Origin: Caulobacter endophyticus
GTDB taxonomy: Bacteria; Pseudomonadota; Alphaproteobacteria; Caulobacterales; Caulobacteraceae
DNA: 64,000 nt
Reading direction: 5' to 3'
Assembly (NCBI RefSeq): GCF_029543245.1
Contig: NZ_JARQWV010000002.1
Span: 62,001 to 126,000, forward strand
Shown here: positions 53,281-63,300 of the stretch, piece by piece
Numbering within the stretch: position 1 is the stretch's first letter
How the letters are laid out: each line of letters opens with the position of its first letter
Position numbers and translations under genes: made by a program
The notes under the pieces: model-generated
What the model saw: the letters and a program-made list of their open reading frames with translations, nothing else
What the model was told of the DNA's origin: nothing
Database searches by the model: none

Positions 53281-55536
53281 ATGTTCGCCACGCTTCGGTG
53301 TTTGGATCAGCACGACCCGACGCTGGTGATATGGGCGCTTCTCGTCTGCCTGGCCTCGATGGCCGTGGGCGTGCACGCCTATCACCGGGGGGCGACGGCG
53401 GCGGGACCGGCCCGCATGGCGTGGGTCCTGCTGACGGGGCTGGTGCTGGGCAGCGGCGTCTGGGCCACGCACTTCATCGCCATGCTGGGCTTCCAGCCCG
53501 GACTGCGGCTCAGCTTCGACGAGCCGATGACGGCCCTGTCGTTCGTCGTGGCGCTGAGCGGCCTGGCGGGCGGCGCGGGCCTGGCCATGACCGCCACCGG
53601 GTGGGCGCGACGCCTGACCGGCGGGGCGATCTGCGGCGGGGCCATCGCGGCCATGCACTTCGTCGGCGTCTCGGCCATGCGGCTGCCGGCGCTGATGATC
53701 TGGCGGGCCGACCTGGTGGTCGCGGCGGTGCTGATCGCCGCGTTTTTCTCCGCCCTGGCCTTCGCCGGCCTGCGGCGCGAGAGCGGCCTGCGCGGGCGGG
53801 CGGCCTCGATCCTGCTGCTGGCGGCCGCCGTCTGCGGCCTGCACTTCGTGGGCATGGGCGCCGTCACCCTGCTGCCGATCGCCGACGTCGAGGCGGCGGG
53901 CCGGTTCACGCGCGATGAGCTGGCGCGCTCGGTCATCGCCATGGTGTCGATGATCGTGCTGGCCGGCGGCGGCATGCTGCTGACCCACCGCCTGGCCCAT
54001 CGCTCGGCCTTCGCCACCCTGCGCTCGGCCCTCAATCGGGCGCCGATCGGCCTGGGCTATTTCGACCGCAACAACCTGCTGCAGGTGTGGAACGCCACCC
54101 TGGCCGACTTCGCGCGGCCCTATGGCCTGACCCTGGCGCAGGGCATGAGCCTCTCCGAGATCGCCGAGCGCACGGCGATGGACGCCAAGGCCCGGCAGGC
54201 GGCCAAGGCGGTGCTCGATGCGGTCGACGACCAGGTGGGCGAGTGGGTGTCGCCCGACACCTTCAGCTCGCCCGACGGCCGCTTCCAGTCGTTGAAGCTG
54301 ACGCCGGCCGAGGACGGCGGCTTCCTGCTGATCATCACCGACATCACCGAGCACGTGACGGTGACCGAGCGCGAGATCGAAGCCCGGCGCCTGGCCGAGG
54401 GCGCCAGCCGGGCCAAGAGCGAGTTCCTGGCCAATATGAGCCACGAGATCCGCACGCCGCTGAACGGCATACTGGGCATGACCCAGGTGATGTCGCGCGA
54501 GGCCCTGGACGAGGCCCAGCGCGAGCGGCTGGAGATCATCGGGGCCTCGGGCGCGGCCCTGCTGGAGATCCTCAACGACGTTCTGGACCTGTCCAAGATC
54601 GAGGCGGGCCGGATGGAGCTGAACGAGGCCCCGTTCGACCTGGAGGAGACGGTGCGCCTGGCCCTGGCGCCGTACGCGCCGCTGGCCGCCGAGAAGGATC
54701 TGTCGCTGACCCTGACGGTGGACGAGGCCGCAGCGGGGGCGTGGCTGGGCGACGCGCCCCGCCTTCGCCAGATCCTCGGCAACCTGGTGGTCAATGCGGT
54801 GAAGTTCACCGACCAGGGCGGCGTGGCCGTGTCCGTCGAGCGGCGCGAGGCGGGCCTGCGCTTCATAGTGGTCGACACCGGCGAGGGGGTGTCGGAGGCC
54901 GACCGCGCGCGGATCTTCAAGGCCTTCACCCAGGCCGACGCCTCGGCCACCCGGCGCCATGGCGGCACCGGCCTTGGCCTGACCATCTCGCGCAGCCTGG
55001 CCGAGCGGATGGGCGGCGGGCTGTGGCTGGAGAGCCGCGAGGGCGAGGGGGCGACCTTCGGCGTCGACCTGCCCCTGGTCCCGCTGGCCAAGGCGGCGGC
55101 GACGCAGGTCGTCTCGTCCGCCGCCCCCGCGGTCCCGCAAGGCGCACTGCGCATCCTGGCGGCCGAGGACAATCCGGTGAACCAGACCGTGCTCCAGGCC
55201 CTGCTGGCGCCGTTCGAGGTCGAGCTGACCCTCGCCGCCGACGGCCGCCAGGCCGTGGCCGCCTACGAGGCCGATCCGGCCATCGACCTTGTGCTGATGG
55301 ACATCCAGATGCCCGAGCTCAACGGCCTAGCCGCCGCCGAGGCCATCCGCGCGTTCGAGGCCGCGCACGGCCTGGCCGCCGTGCCTATCATCGCGGTGAC
55401 CGCCAACGCCATGCCCCATCAGGTCGAGACCTATTTCGCCGCCGGCATGACCGGCTTCGTCGCCAAGCCGCTGAACCTCGCCGACCTGCTGGCGGCGATC
55501 GAACAGGCGACGAGCCCGAAGGCGGACGCGGCTTAG
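53281..55536 (+). CDS. MHYT-domain hybrid sensor histidine kinase
   Basis: 751 aa from ATG 53281 (AAGGA just upstream). Seven likely membrane helices carry MHYT-type motifs (WATHFIAMLGF, AAMHFVGVSAM, GLHFVGMGAVTLLP), proposed to bind copper and sense O2, CO or NO. A PAS-like segment follows (LNRAPIGLGYFDRNNLLQVW), then HisKA with phosphoacceptor His388 in FLANMSHEIRTPLNG, an HATPase_c domain (NLVVNAVKF, DTGEGV, GGTGLGL) and a C-terminal receiver with phospho-Asp674 in LVLMDIQMPE. A complete phosphorelay front end; the Hpt protein and final regulator are not in the window. Confidence 0.92.
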   Translation: MFATLRCLDQHDPTLVIWALLVCLASMAVGVHAYHRGATAAGPARMAWVLLTGLVLGSGVWATHFIAMLGFQPGLRLSFDEPMTALSFVVALSGLAGGAGLAMTATGWARRLTGGAICGGAIAAMHFVGVSAMRLPALMIWRADLVVAAVLIAAFFSALAFAGLRRESGLRGRAASILLLAAAVCGLHFVGMGAVTLLPIADVEAAGRFTRDELARSVIAMVSMIVLAGGGMLLTHRLAHRSAFATLRSALNRAPIGLGYFDRNNLLQVWNATLADFARPYGLTLAQGMSLSEIAERTAMDAKARQAAKAVLDAVDDQVGEWVSPDTFSSPDGRFQSLKLTPAEDGGFLLIITDITEHVTVTEREIEARRLAEGASRAKSEFLANMSHEIRTPLNGILGMTQVMSREALDEAQRERLEIIGASGAALLEILNDVLDLSKIEAGRMELNEAPFDLEETVRLALAPYAPLAAEKDLSLTLTVDEAAAGAWLGDAPRLRQILGNLVVNAVKFTDQGGVAVSVERREAGLRFIVVDTGEGVSEADRARIFKAFTQADASATRRHGGTGLGLTISRSLAERMGGGLWLESREGEGATFGVDLPLVPLAKAAATQVVSSAAPAVPQGALRILAAEDNPVNQTVLQALLAPFEVELTLAADGRQAVAAYEADPAIDLVLMDIQMPELNGLAAAEAIRAFEAAHGLAAVPIIAVTANAMPHQVETYFAAGMTGFVAKPLNLADLLAAIEQATSPKADAA

Positions 55537-55547
55537 GGGGTCTATTA

Positions 55548-55574
55548 CCCCTCCCCCTTGATGGGGGAAGGGAG
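55548..55574. repeat. REP-like CCTCCCCCTT palindrome
   Basis: CCCCTCCCCCTTGATGGGGGAAGGG between the convergent kinase and amidohydrolase genes. Same family as the copies near 7689-7826; probably a bidirectional transcript end. Confidence 0.55.
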
Positions 55575-55582
55575 AAGGCGCC

Positions 55583-57217
55583 CTACCGCCCGAAAACCAC
55601 CTTGCCGTCGACCACCGTCAGGATCGGCTGGGCCTTCAGGATCTCGGCTTCCGGCACAGTCATCAGGTCGCGGTCGAAGGCGGTGAGGTCGGCGGCCTTG
55701 CCGGGCTCGAGCGTGCCGCGCTGCTGGTCGGTGAAGGCGGCATAGGCCGGGGCCCAGGTCAGCATGCGCAGGGCTTGCTGGCGGCTGACGGCCTCTTCGG
55801 GATGCCAGTCGGCGTTGGAGAAGCCGGTCAGGCTCTTGCGGGCGACGGCGGCGTAGAACTCGATGCGCGGATCGCCGACCTCCACGGGGGCGTCCGAGCC
55901 GGCGGCCACGACCGCGCCGCTGTTGAGCATGTCGGCCCAGGCATAGGCGCCCTTCAGGCGATCCTTGCCCAGGCGGGCGGGCGCGAAATAGAGGTCGCCG
56001 ATGGCGTGGCTGGGTTGCATCGAGGCCACCACGCCCATCTTCGAGAAGCGCGGCAGGTCGGCGGCGTCGACCACCTGGGCGTGCTCGATGCGCCAGCGGC
56101 GGCCGGTGTCGGAGCCCAGCACCTCGCCGAACCAGTCCAGCACCATGCGGTTGCCGCGGTCGCCGATGGCGTGCATGGCGACCTGGGCGTTCACGGCCCG
56201 CGCCTTCTGCATCAGGGCCAGGCCCTGTGCATGCTCGGTGAGGACGAGGCCCAGGCCCTCGGCGTCGCTGTAGGGCGCCAGCAGGGCTGCGCCGCGCGAG
56301 CCCAGCGCGCCGTCCATGTATAGCTTGATCCCGCGCAGGCGGATCAGGCCGGTCGGATCGGCGCTGGGGCCGGTCTTCAGCACCTCCTCGGCGCCGGAGG
56401 GATCCATGTAGTTGTCGACCCGCAGGAAGAAGCGGCCCTCGGCGGCCAGCTGGCGCAGCTGGTCGAGGTCGGCGGCCTCGACGCTCATGTTGCCGAGGCC
56501 CGTCCAGCCGCGGCCGGCGTAGAGCTGGCCGGCCGTCTCCAGCGCCTGGCGCTTGAGGGCGGGGGAGGGCGGCGGGATGACGCCCTCGACCAGGGCCTGG
56601 GCGTGGTCGACCAGCAGGCCCGTGGGCTCGCCCGTCTCGTCGTGCAGGATCTGGCCGCCGGCCGGGGCCTTGGTGTCGCGGCTCACCCCGGCCTTGGCCA
56701 GGGCGGCGCTGGAGGCGACCGCGGCGTGGCCGTCGGCGCGGCCCAGGACGATGATCCGCCCCGGCGCGGCGCGGTCGAGGTCGGCGCGGGTGGGAAAGCG
56801 CTTCTCGGGCCAGTGGGTCTCGATCCAGCCGCGGCCGTAGATGGGGGCGTCGCCCGGATGGGCCTGGGCGTAGGCGCGGACGGCCGCGACCAGGGCCTCG
56901 ACGGAGTCGGTCCTGTCGAGGTTGAGGGTCAGTTCGCGCAGACCGATGCCGGTCAGGTGGGCATGGGCGTCGACGAAGCCGGGATAGGCCGCGCCGCCCT
57001 TCAGGTCGATGTCGCGGACGTCCTTGGCGGCCTTGGCGCGGGCGGCCGCCAGCGGGCCGACGAAGGCGATGGTCTTGTCGCGGGTCAGTACCGCTTCGGC
57101 GGGCGGGGCGCCGGTCACGCCGGTATGGATCGGCCCGCCGTGGACCAGGATATCGCCGGCCAGGGCCGGAACGGCGGTCAGGGCGAGGATGGCGGCGAGA
57201 GGGGCGATGCGGCGCAA
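55583..57217 (-). CDS. YtcJ-like amidohydrolase, exported
   Basis: 544 aa from a TTG at 57217, which follows CGGAGA by about 7 bp and begins a proper signal peptide (LRRIAPLAAILALTAVPALA); there is no ATG nearby. The metal-dependent amidohydrolase fold of the YtcJ type shows YPGFVDAHAHLTGIGL (first metal His pair), GRGWIETHWPEK, IKLYMDGALGSRGAALLAPY, MHAIGDRGNRMVLDWF, RIEHAQVV and SDAPVEVGDPRIEFYAAVAR. The C-terminal GTLEPGKAADLTAFDRDLMT is the usual composite-domain return. Likely hydrolyses an amide or formamide in the periplasm; substrate unknown. Divergent from the DNA-alkyltransferase gene. Confidence 0.88.
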   Translation of the reverse strand: MRRIAPLAAILALTAVPALAGDILVHGGPIHTGVTGAPPAEAVLTRDKTIAFVGPLAAARAKAAKDVRDIDLKGGAAYPGFVDAHAHLTGIGLRELTLNLDRTDSVEALVAAVRAYAQAHPGDAPIYGRGWIETHWPEKRFPTRADLDRAAPGRIIVLGRADGHAAVASSAALAKAGVSRDTKAPAGGQILHDETGEPTGLLVDHAQALVEGVIPPPSPALKRQALETAGQLYAGRGWTGLGNMSVEAADLDQLRQLAAEGRFFLRVDNYMDPSGAEEVLKTGPSADPTGLIRLRGIKLYMDGALGSRGAALLAPYSDAEGLGLVLTEHAQGLALMQKARAVNAQVAMHAIGDRGNRMVLDWFGEVLGSDTGRRWRIEHAQVVDAADLPRFSKMGVVASMQPSHAIGDLYFAPARLGKDRLKGAYAWADMLNSGAVVAAGSDAPVEVGDPRIEFYAAVARKSLTGFSNADWHPEEAVSRQQALRMLTWAPAYAAFTDQQRGTLEPGKAADLTAFDRDLMTVPEAEILKAQPILTVVDGKVVFGR

Positions 57218-57295
57218 GGGCGGTCTCCGAACTTCAGCGTGGAAAGGTAGAAGGCGCCGCTCGCGTCCGGCAATAGCGGTGCTAATCTGTCGGGG

Positions 57296-57880
57296 ATGGG
57301 ACAGGGCTTCATGCTTTTCGAGACGGCGATCGGTCGCTGCGGCCTGGCATGGGGCGCGGGCGGGCTGATCGGCGTGCAGTTGCCCGAGGCCGCGCCCGGC
57401 GCGGCCTGGGCGCGGCTGCGCAAGCGCTATCCCGACGCCAAGGAGACCGCGCCGCCCCCCGAGGTGGACGAGGCGGCCGACCGCATCATCGACCTGCTGG
57501 CCGGCAATCCCGGCGGAGGGCGCGACGACCTGTCCGACGTGGCGCTGGATCTGACCGTGGTGCAGCCCTTCAATCGCCGGGTCTACGAGATCGCCCGCGC
57601 CATCCGCCCGGGCGAGACCTCGACCTACGGCCAGGTGGCCAAAGCGATGGGCGAGCCGGGCGCCATGCGGGCGGTGGGAAAGGCGCTGGGCGAGAACCCC
57701 TGGCCGATCGTGGTGCCCTGCCACCGGGTGCTGGGCGCCGACGGCAAGATTGGCGGCTTCAGCGCCGACGGCGGCGCGACCACAAAGGCCCGTCTGCTGA
57801 CCATCGAGCGGGCCAGGGTCACCGACGTTCCGACCCTGTTCGACATGGACTTCTCGGTGGCCCCGCCCAAGGGGCGCTGA
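57296..57880 (+). CDS. O6-alkylguanine-DNA alkyltransferase
   Basis: 194 aa. Suicide repair enzyme taking the alkyl group from O6-alkylguanine onto Cys142 in the PCHRV motif (WPIVVPCHRVLG). The HTH recognition part is visible as IRPGETSTYGQVAKAMGEPG with AMRAVGKALGENP, and the N-terminal RNase-H-like domain is short. It is of the Ogt/AdaB type, with no AraC-like Ada domain. Ends just before a strong bidirectional hairpin. Confidence 0.93.
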   Translation: MGQGFMLFETAIGRCGLAWGAGGLIGVQLPEAAPGAAWARLRKRYPDAKETAPPPEVDEAADRIIDLLAGNPGGGRDDLSDVALDLTVVQPFNRRVYEIARAIRPGETSTYGQVAKAMGEPGAMRAVGKALGENPWPIVVPCHRVLGADGKIGGFSADGGATTKARLLTIERARVTDVPTLFDMDFSVAPPKGR

Positions 57881-57895
57881 GCCAGGCGCGAAGAA

Positions 57896-57923
57896 AAAGG
57901 GCGGCTCCTTCGAGCCGCCCTTT
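57896..57923. terminator. Bidirectional terminator between alkyltransferase and S9 peptidase genes
   Basis: AAAGGGCGGCTC-CTTC-GAGCCGCCCTTT: a perfect 12-bp stem and 4-nt loop whose A/T flanks give U-runs in both directions (AAAAA before, TTT after). It ends both convergent transcripts. Confidence 0.88.
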
Positions 57924-57931
57924 CCGTTCGA

Positions 57932-60019
57932 TCACTCGTCCGCGATGACGGCTCCGCCGAACTGGCACTGCTTCTGGAAGAACCGCTCGATCTCGGTCAG
58001 CTGAACCTCCATCATGTCGGGGGTCATGGTGATGTAGCCATGGCCCATGTCCTTGATCTCCATCCACTTGTAGGGCTTGCCGGCGTTCTTCAGCCCGTTG
58101 ATGAAGCGCAGCGAGTCCTTGATGTCGACGTTCTCGTCGCGGTCGCCGTGATAGAGGAAGATCGGGATCTTGGCCTCGCCGGCGTTCTGGATGGCGTCGA
58201 GGCCGTCCACCGAGGGCTTCTGGCGCTCGCGCAGGATGCGGCTGTTGCCGGTGGCCTTCTTCATTTCCGACAGGCTGCCGCCGGCGCCCGAGACCGCGCA
58301 CCGATAGATGCCGTTGGGCCGGATGGTGGCGGCCAGGGCCGCGTAGCCGCCGTAGGAATAGCCGAACATGGCGATGCGGGTGGGATCGGCCAGCTTCTGG
58401 TCGATCAGCCACTTGGCGCCGTCGTCCTTGTCGTCCTGCATCTTGCCGCCCCATTCCTTGTCGCCGGCGCGCCAGAGCTTTTCGCCCCAGCCCATCGAGC
58501 CGCGGAACTGGGGCTGCAGCACGACATAGCCGCGCGAGGCGAAGTACTGCACCCAGCCGGCGGGATCCCAGTCGAGCTGGTCGCGCGACCACGGCCCGCC
58601 GTGCGGATGGATGATCGTGGGGTGCGGGCCGGGGCCGAAGCTGGCCGGCGGCGTCGTCAGGAAGGCGGGAATGGGCAGGCCGTCGCGGGCGATGTACTGG
58701 ACCAGCTTGGTCTGGCCCAGGCTGTCGGTCTTGACCCACGGGCGCGAGCTGCCCAGCAGGGTCAGCTTGCCGGTCTTGTCGAGCAGGTAGTACTCCGGCG
58801 GCAGTTTGGGACCCGAGCGCTCGACGATGACCACCTCGCCGTCGCGCGACCAGTCGACGATCGAGACGTCGAAATCGGACGAGGTGTTGAACCGCGTCTT
58901 CAGCTCGGTGTCGGGGTCGGTCCAGCTCACGGCCTCGGTCTTGACGCCCAGCGCGGTGCGGGCGGCCTTGAAGCGGGCGCCGATCTTTTCGTTGACCCAG
59001 TAGATGGCGCCGCGCGCGTCATTGTAGCCGACGCCGAGCAGCTCGCCGTCGTTGCTCAGGATCACGTTGCCGGCGTCGAACAGCTTGTGCTCGAACAGGG
59101 GCTCGACGACCTTCTTGGCCGCGATGTCGTAGACGTAGACGCCGCGCTTGCCGTTGTTCACGACCATCGACACGTAGGCGATGTTCGGGTCGTTGCTGAA
59201 GCCCAGCAGGTTGTTGAAGTTGCGGTCGCGGGCATAGGACCGGAAGTGGTCCTCCCAGGCGCCGGTGGTCGGGTTCTTGATCTGCTGGACGAAGTAGGCC
59301 TTGCCGCCATCGTAGCCGAGCTCGGTACGGCCGCGGATCTCGCCCTTGGCGTTGGTGATCAGCCCGTCATAGCGGAAGTAGTCGGTGTGATCGATGCGGC
59401 TGGGCGTGTTGGTGTAGATGTTGACCTTGTAGATATCGCCTTCCCGGCCCTTGCGGCGGTCGAGCACCAGAACGTTCTTGGGATCCTTCGGCAGGTCGTC
59501 GATGACCTCGGCGTTCTCCAGCGCCCGCACGACCTGGTCCGCCTCGCTCTTGGCCACGCCGGTCGTGCCCAGCGGATTGATCCACGACTTGCCTTCCAGG
59601 TCGGTGATGTAGGTCTTGCTGATGTGGCCGTAATAGGCGTCGAAGCCGGTCTCGGGGATCGCGCCGATGGTCAGGGTCTGCATGGCCATGACCCGCAGGC
59701 GGTCGTTCTTCACGAACTCCACGCTCTTGAAGGTCATGGCGGTCGATCCGATGATCGTCGGCGGCTGGTCCAGCGCGTCGGTCCGCCAGACCGAGATGTT
59801 GACCTTGACCCCGTCGCTGGAGGTGAGCGCGGCTATGTGCTTGCCATCGGGCGAAAGAACGACGTCCGATATCATAGCGTAACGGGTAAGATCTTTCGCG
59901 CTGGGCGCTTGGGCGGGAGCCGGCGCGGGAGCCGCGAGCGCCGCGACAGGACCCGCGGACAGGGCCGTGGCCCCCAGCACGGCGGCCATTGTAGAATTCA
60001 TCAAACGCTTGGAAAGCAA
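57932..60019 (-). CDS. S9-family (prolyl oligopeptidase-like) peptidase, exported
   Basis: 695 aa from a TTG at 60019, with GGGGGA about 6 bp upstream and a basic n-region (LLSKRLMNST) ahead of the hydrophobic stretch; ATG 60001 is the alternative but gives an uncharged signal. Residues about 40-410 form a beta-propeller (MISDVVLSPDGKHIAALTSS and later repeats). The C-terminal alpha/beta-hydrolase has the nucleophile Ser555 in GYSYGGYAAL, the Asp region FLYHGDRDENVDI and His in MGHGYITM. Cleaves oligopeptides in the periplasm. Divergent from the large TonB receptor, an arrangement that may link peptide degradation to uptake. Confidence 0.9.
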   Translation of the reverse strand: MLSKRLMNSTMAAVLGATALSAGPVAALAAPAPAPAQAPSAKDLTRYAMISDVVLSPDGKHIAALTSSDGVKVNISVWRTDALDQPPTIIGSTAMTFKSVEFVKNDRLRVMAMQTLTIGAIPETGFDAYYGHISKTYITDLEGKSWINPLGTTGVAKSEADQVVRALENAEVIDDLPKDPKNVLVLDRRKGREGDIYKVNIYTNTPSRIDHTDYFRYDGLITNAKGEIRGRTELGYDGGKAYFVQQIKNPTTGAWEDHFRSYARDRNFNNLLGFSNDPNIAYVSMVVNNGKRGVYVYDIAAKKVVEPLFEHKLFDAGNVILSNDGELLGVGYNDARGAIYWVNEKIGARFKAARTALGVKTEAVSWTDPDTELKTRFNTSSDFDVSIVDWSRDGEVVIVERSGPKLPPEYYLLDKTGKLTLLGSSRPWVKTDSLGQTKLVQYIARDGLPIPAFLTTPPASFGPGPHPTIIHPHGGPWSRDQLDWDPAGWVQYFASRGYVVLQPQFRGSMGWGEKLWRAGDKEWGGKMQDDKDDGAKWLIDQKLADPTRIAMFGYSYGGYAALAATIRPNGIYRCAVSGAGGSLSEMKKATGNSRILRERQKPSVDGLDAIQNAGEAKIPIFLYHGDRDENVDIKDSLRFINGLKNAGKPYKWMEIKDMGHGYITMTPDMMEVQLTEIERFFQKQCQFGGAVIADE

Positions 60020-60348
60020 CAGGATTCCCCCGAATCTGCATGAGCGCGCGCAACAGACGCGCGCAGCGTGGGGTTGATGTTTGCAGCGTCTCCGCTTTCC
60101 CCTCAACCCCTGCAATTGCTTGGGGCGGCCAGCAGTTTCATCCAAGGATCATCGTTCTTCGAGGTCGCTTCCGCCGCCACTGTGGGCAAAACTGTGTCGT
60201 ATTTGCTACGATCACGGACATCCGCGTCACAATTTGGCCAAGTCCGTTGAGGTGGGTCGCAAACCTGTTACGGTTTGCCCAACCGACGGTATGGGATGTG
60301 TCGTCGGCGAAAAGCAGTGCGGGGGCAGCCCGCGGGGGAATTTCATTG
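60020..60348. promoter_or_regulatory. Divergent control region, S9 peptidase and TonB receptor
   Basis: 329 bp without a credible gene, holding both promoters. GGGGGAA occurs before each start codon. AT-rich stretches near 60,180-60,250 (AAAACTGTGTCGTATTTGCT) may include promoter elements. I see no recognised riboswitch or Fur box. Confidence 0.45.
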
Positions 60349-63300
60349 ATGACGTTTGATAAGAGAAATCTGCTTGCGACCACGGTGATCGCGGGTATCG
60401 CGATGCTGGGCGCCGTTTCGGCCGCCTCGGCCCAGACCAGCGCGCCCAAGCCGGCCGAGCCGGCCGCCAACGAGGTCGAAGAGCTGATCGTCACCGGCTC
60501 GCGCATCAAGCGCTCTGAATTCAACAGCGCCTCGCCCGTGACCGTGATCACCAGCGAAAGCGCCGAACTGCAAGGCCAGGTCGACACCGCTTCGATCCTG
60601 CAGAGCTCGATCCTCGGCGCCACCGCCCAGCAGATCAACAACAACTTCACCGGTTTCGTCACCACCGGCGGCAACGGCGCCAACACCCTGTCGCTGCGCG
60701 GCCTGGGCGCCCAGCGCAGCCTGACCCTGATCAACGGCCGTCGCGCCGGTCCCGCCGGCATCGGCGGCACCGTCGGCCCGTTCGACCTGAACGTCATTCC
60801 GAGCTCGGTCGTCGACCGCACCGAAATCCTGACCGGCGGCGCCTCGTCGATCTACGGTTCGGACGCCATCGCCGGCGTCGTGAACATCATGACGAAGCGC
60901 AACAGCGACGAAGGCGAGATGGCGGTCTACGCCAACGTGCCGTTCAGCAAGGGCGGTGAAGTCTACCGCGCCAACATCTCCAAGGGCTGGACCTTCAGCC
61001 GCGGCTACGTGAACGTCGCCGGCGACTACTACCAGTCGAACGGTCTGCGCTTCAAAGACCGCGACTACCTGAACTGCCCGCAGGACTACACCTTCGATCC
61101 GACCACCGGCGCCCGTCGCGACCTCGTCATGCCCGACGGTTCGTACAAGTGCCTCAACACCCTGACCGGCATCTACATCCGCGGCACCGCCCGCTACATC
61201 CCGGACACCACCGCCGTCTCGAACGGCTGGGACCTGAACGGCTTCCGCCGCGTCAACGGCGGTCTGGCCGCCGTCACCGCCGACCTGCGTACGGATCTGG
61301 CCGGCGTCCAGTCGGCCTACTCGATCACCTGCGGCAGCAGCACGACCGGCAACTGCGCCAGCCCGCTGGCCTTCGCCCGCGCCAACCAGGCGCTGCAGAC
61401 CACCGACTCGCCGCTGCAGGGCTACCGCCACGCCGTGTCGCCGGTGACCCGCAAGTCGATCTTCGTCTCGGGCGGCTTCGACCTGACCGAGAAGACAGAA
61501 GTCTACGGCGAACTGCTGCTGAACCGTCGTGAATCCGAGCAGCGCAGCATTCGCCAGATCGGTCCGACGATCAATGCGGCCAACCCGGGCAACCCGTTCA
61601 ACATCGTCAACAACCCGAGCTACGTCGGTCCGACCGGCGCGCCGCTGGCGGCTTCGGCGTTCTCGCCGATCTTCGTGCTGCCGGTCACGCGTGACCAGAG
61701 CGTCGACTACGCCCGCGTCGTTCTCGGCGTCCGCGGCGTGCTGCCGGAATCGCTGCCGGTTCTCGGCAACTGGGACTGGGACATCTATGGCCAGTACTCC
61801 AAGTCGTCGGGCGACTACGGTCAGGACTTCATCTACAACGACCGCCTGCTGGCCGTTTCGGGCGCCGCCCGATGCAACCAGGCGCTGGTGACGATCTCGG
61901 CCAACATGCCGAACGCCACCTGCCCGACCAACGTCAACCTGGGCAAGGTCTCGACCGTCGCCGGCAGCTACCTGACGCCGGAAGAGTACGCCTTCCTGAA
62001 CGGCTACGAGCAAGGCCACACCGAGTACGTCTACCAGTACGTGGAAGGCTCGATCAGCGGCGACCTGTTCAAGCTGCCCGCCGGCATGGTCGGCGCCGCC
62101 GTCGGCTTCCAGCTGCGCAAGGAAAGCCTGGACGACGTCCCGGGCTACAACAGCCGCAACAGCAACTACAACGGCGCCGCCGCCTCGGCCGAAACCCACG
62201 GTTCGGACGAAGTGAAGGAACTCTTCGGCGAACTCGAAGTGCCGCTGCTGAAGAACCTGCCGTTCATCGACAACCTGACGCTGAACTACTCGGCTCGCTA
62301 CTCGGACTACAAGTCGTACGGCTCGAGCAGCACCTACAAGGCCGGCCTGAAGTGGAACATCAACTCCACCTGGGCCCTGCGCGCCAACAAGGGCACCTCG
62401 TTCCGCGCTCCGGCGCTGTACGAACTGTACCTCGGCTCGTCGACCAGCTTCCTGGCTCAGAGCACCGACCCCTGCTACCAGTACGGCACGACGGCGGGCG
62501 TCACCGACCGCCAGAAGACCAACTGCGCGGCTCTGGGCATCGCTCCGAACTCGACGCACGGCCTCGCCGGCTCCTACACCATCTTCGCCAAGGGCGGCGT
62601 TGGCTACCTGGAAGCCGAAGAGTCGGACAACAAGTCGATCGGCATCGTCTTCACGCCGAGCTTCATCGACCTGAACGTCTCGCTCGACTACTCGGAACTG
62701 ACGGTCAACAATCAGGTGCAGCGCTACGGCGCTTCCAACATCCTGGACTCGTGCCTGGATGCGCCTGACTTCCCGACCAGCTCGTACTGCAGCCTGATCA
62801 CCCGCAACACCGACGTCAATTCGGCCACCTTCGGCGCCGTTCTGACCGTGTCGGACGCGTACCTGAACGTGGCCAAGCAGTGGAACAACGCCATCGACCT
62901 GAGCGCGGTGTACCGTCACGAGCTGCCGCACGGCACCCTGACCGTCACGGGCCAGTTCACCTGGACCCTCGACTGGTACACCCAGCTGACGGGCGGCGCT
63001 CCGGCGTTCAAGAACCAGGGCTTCACGGGTTACCCCGACTTCGCGGGCCGCACCGGCGTCGCGTACAACCAGGGTGACTGGACCGTGACCTGGGCCACCC
63101 AGATGATCGGCAAGACCTCGGACGTCGACGACGCCATCAGCGGCTACGGCACGGACCTCATCGCGTACCGTGACCAGACCGCCTACGTGAAGCGTCACAT
63201 CGAGTTCAACGCCACGCACGACATCTCGGTCCGTCGCAAGTTCGACGACATCACCGTGATCGCCGGCATCAACAACGTGTTCGACGAGCAACCGCCGTTC

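Noticed and set aside
60020-60348. Cobalamin or other riboswitch before the large TonB receptor
   Set aside because: No recognisable conserved box or aptamer-like pairing could be found; only a G/C-rich leader with a ribosome-binding site.
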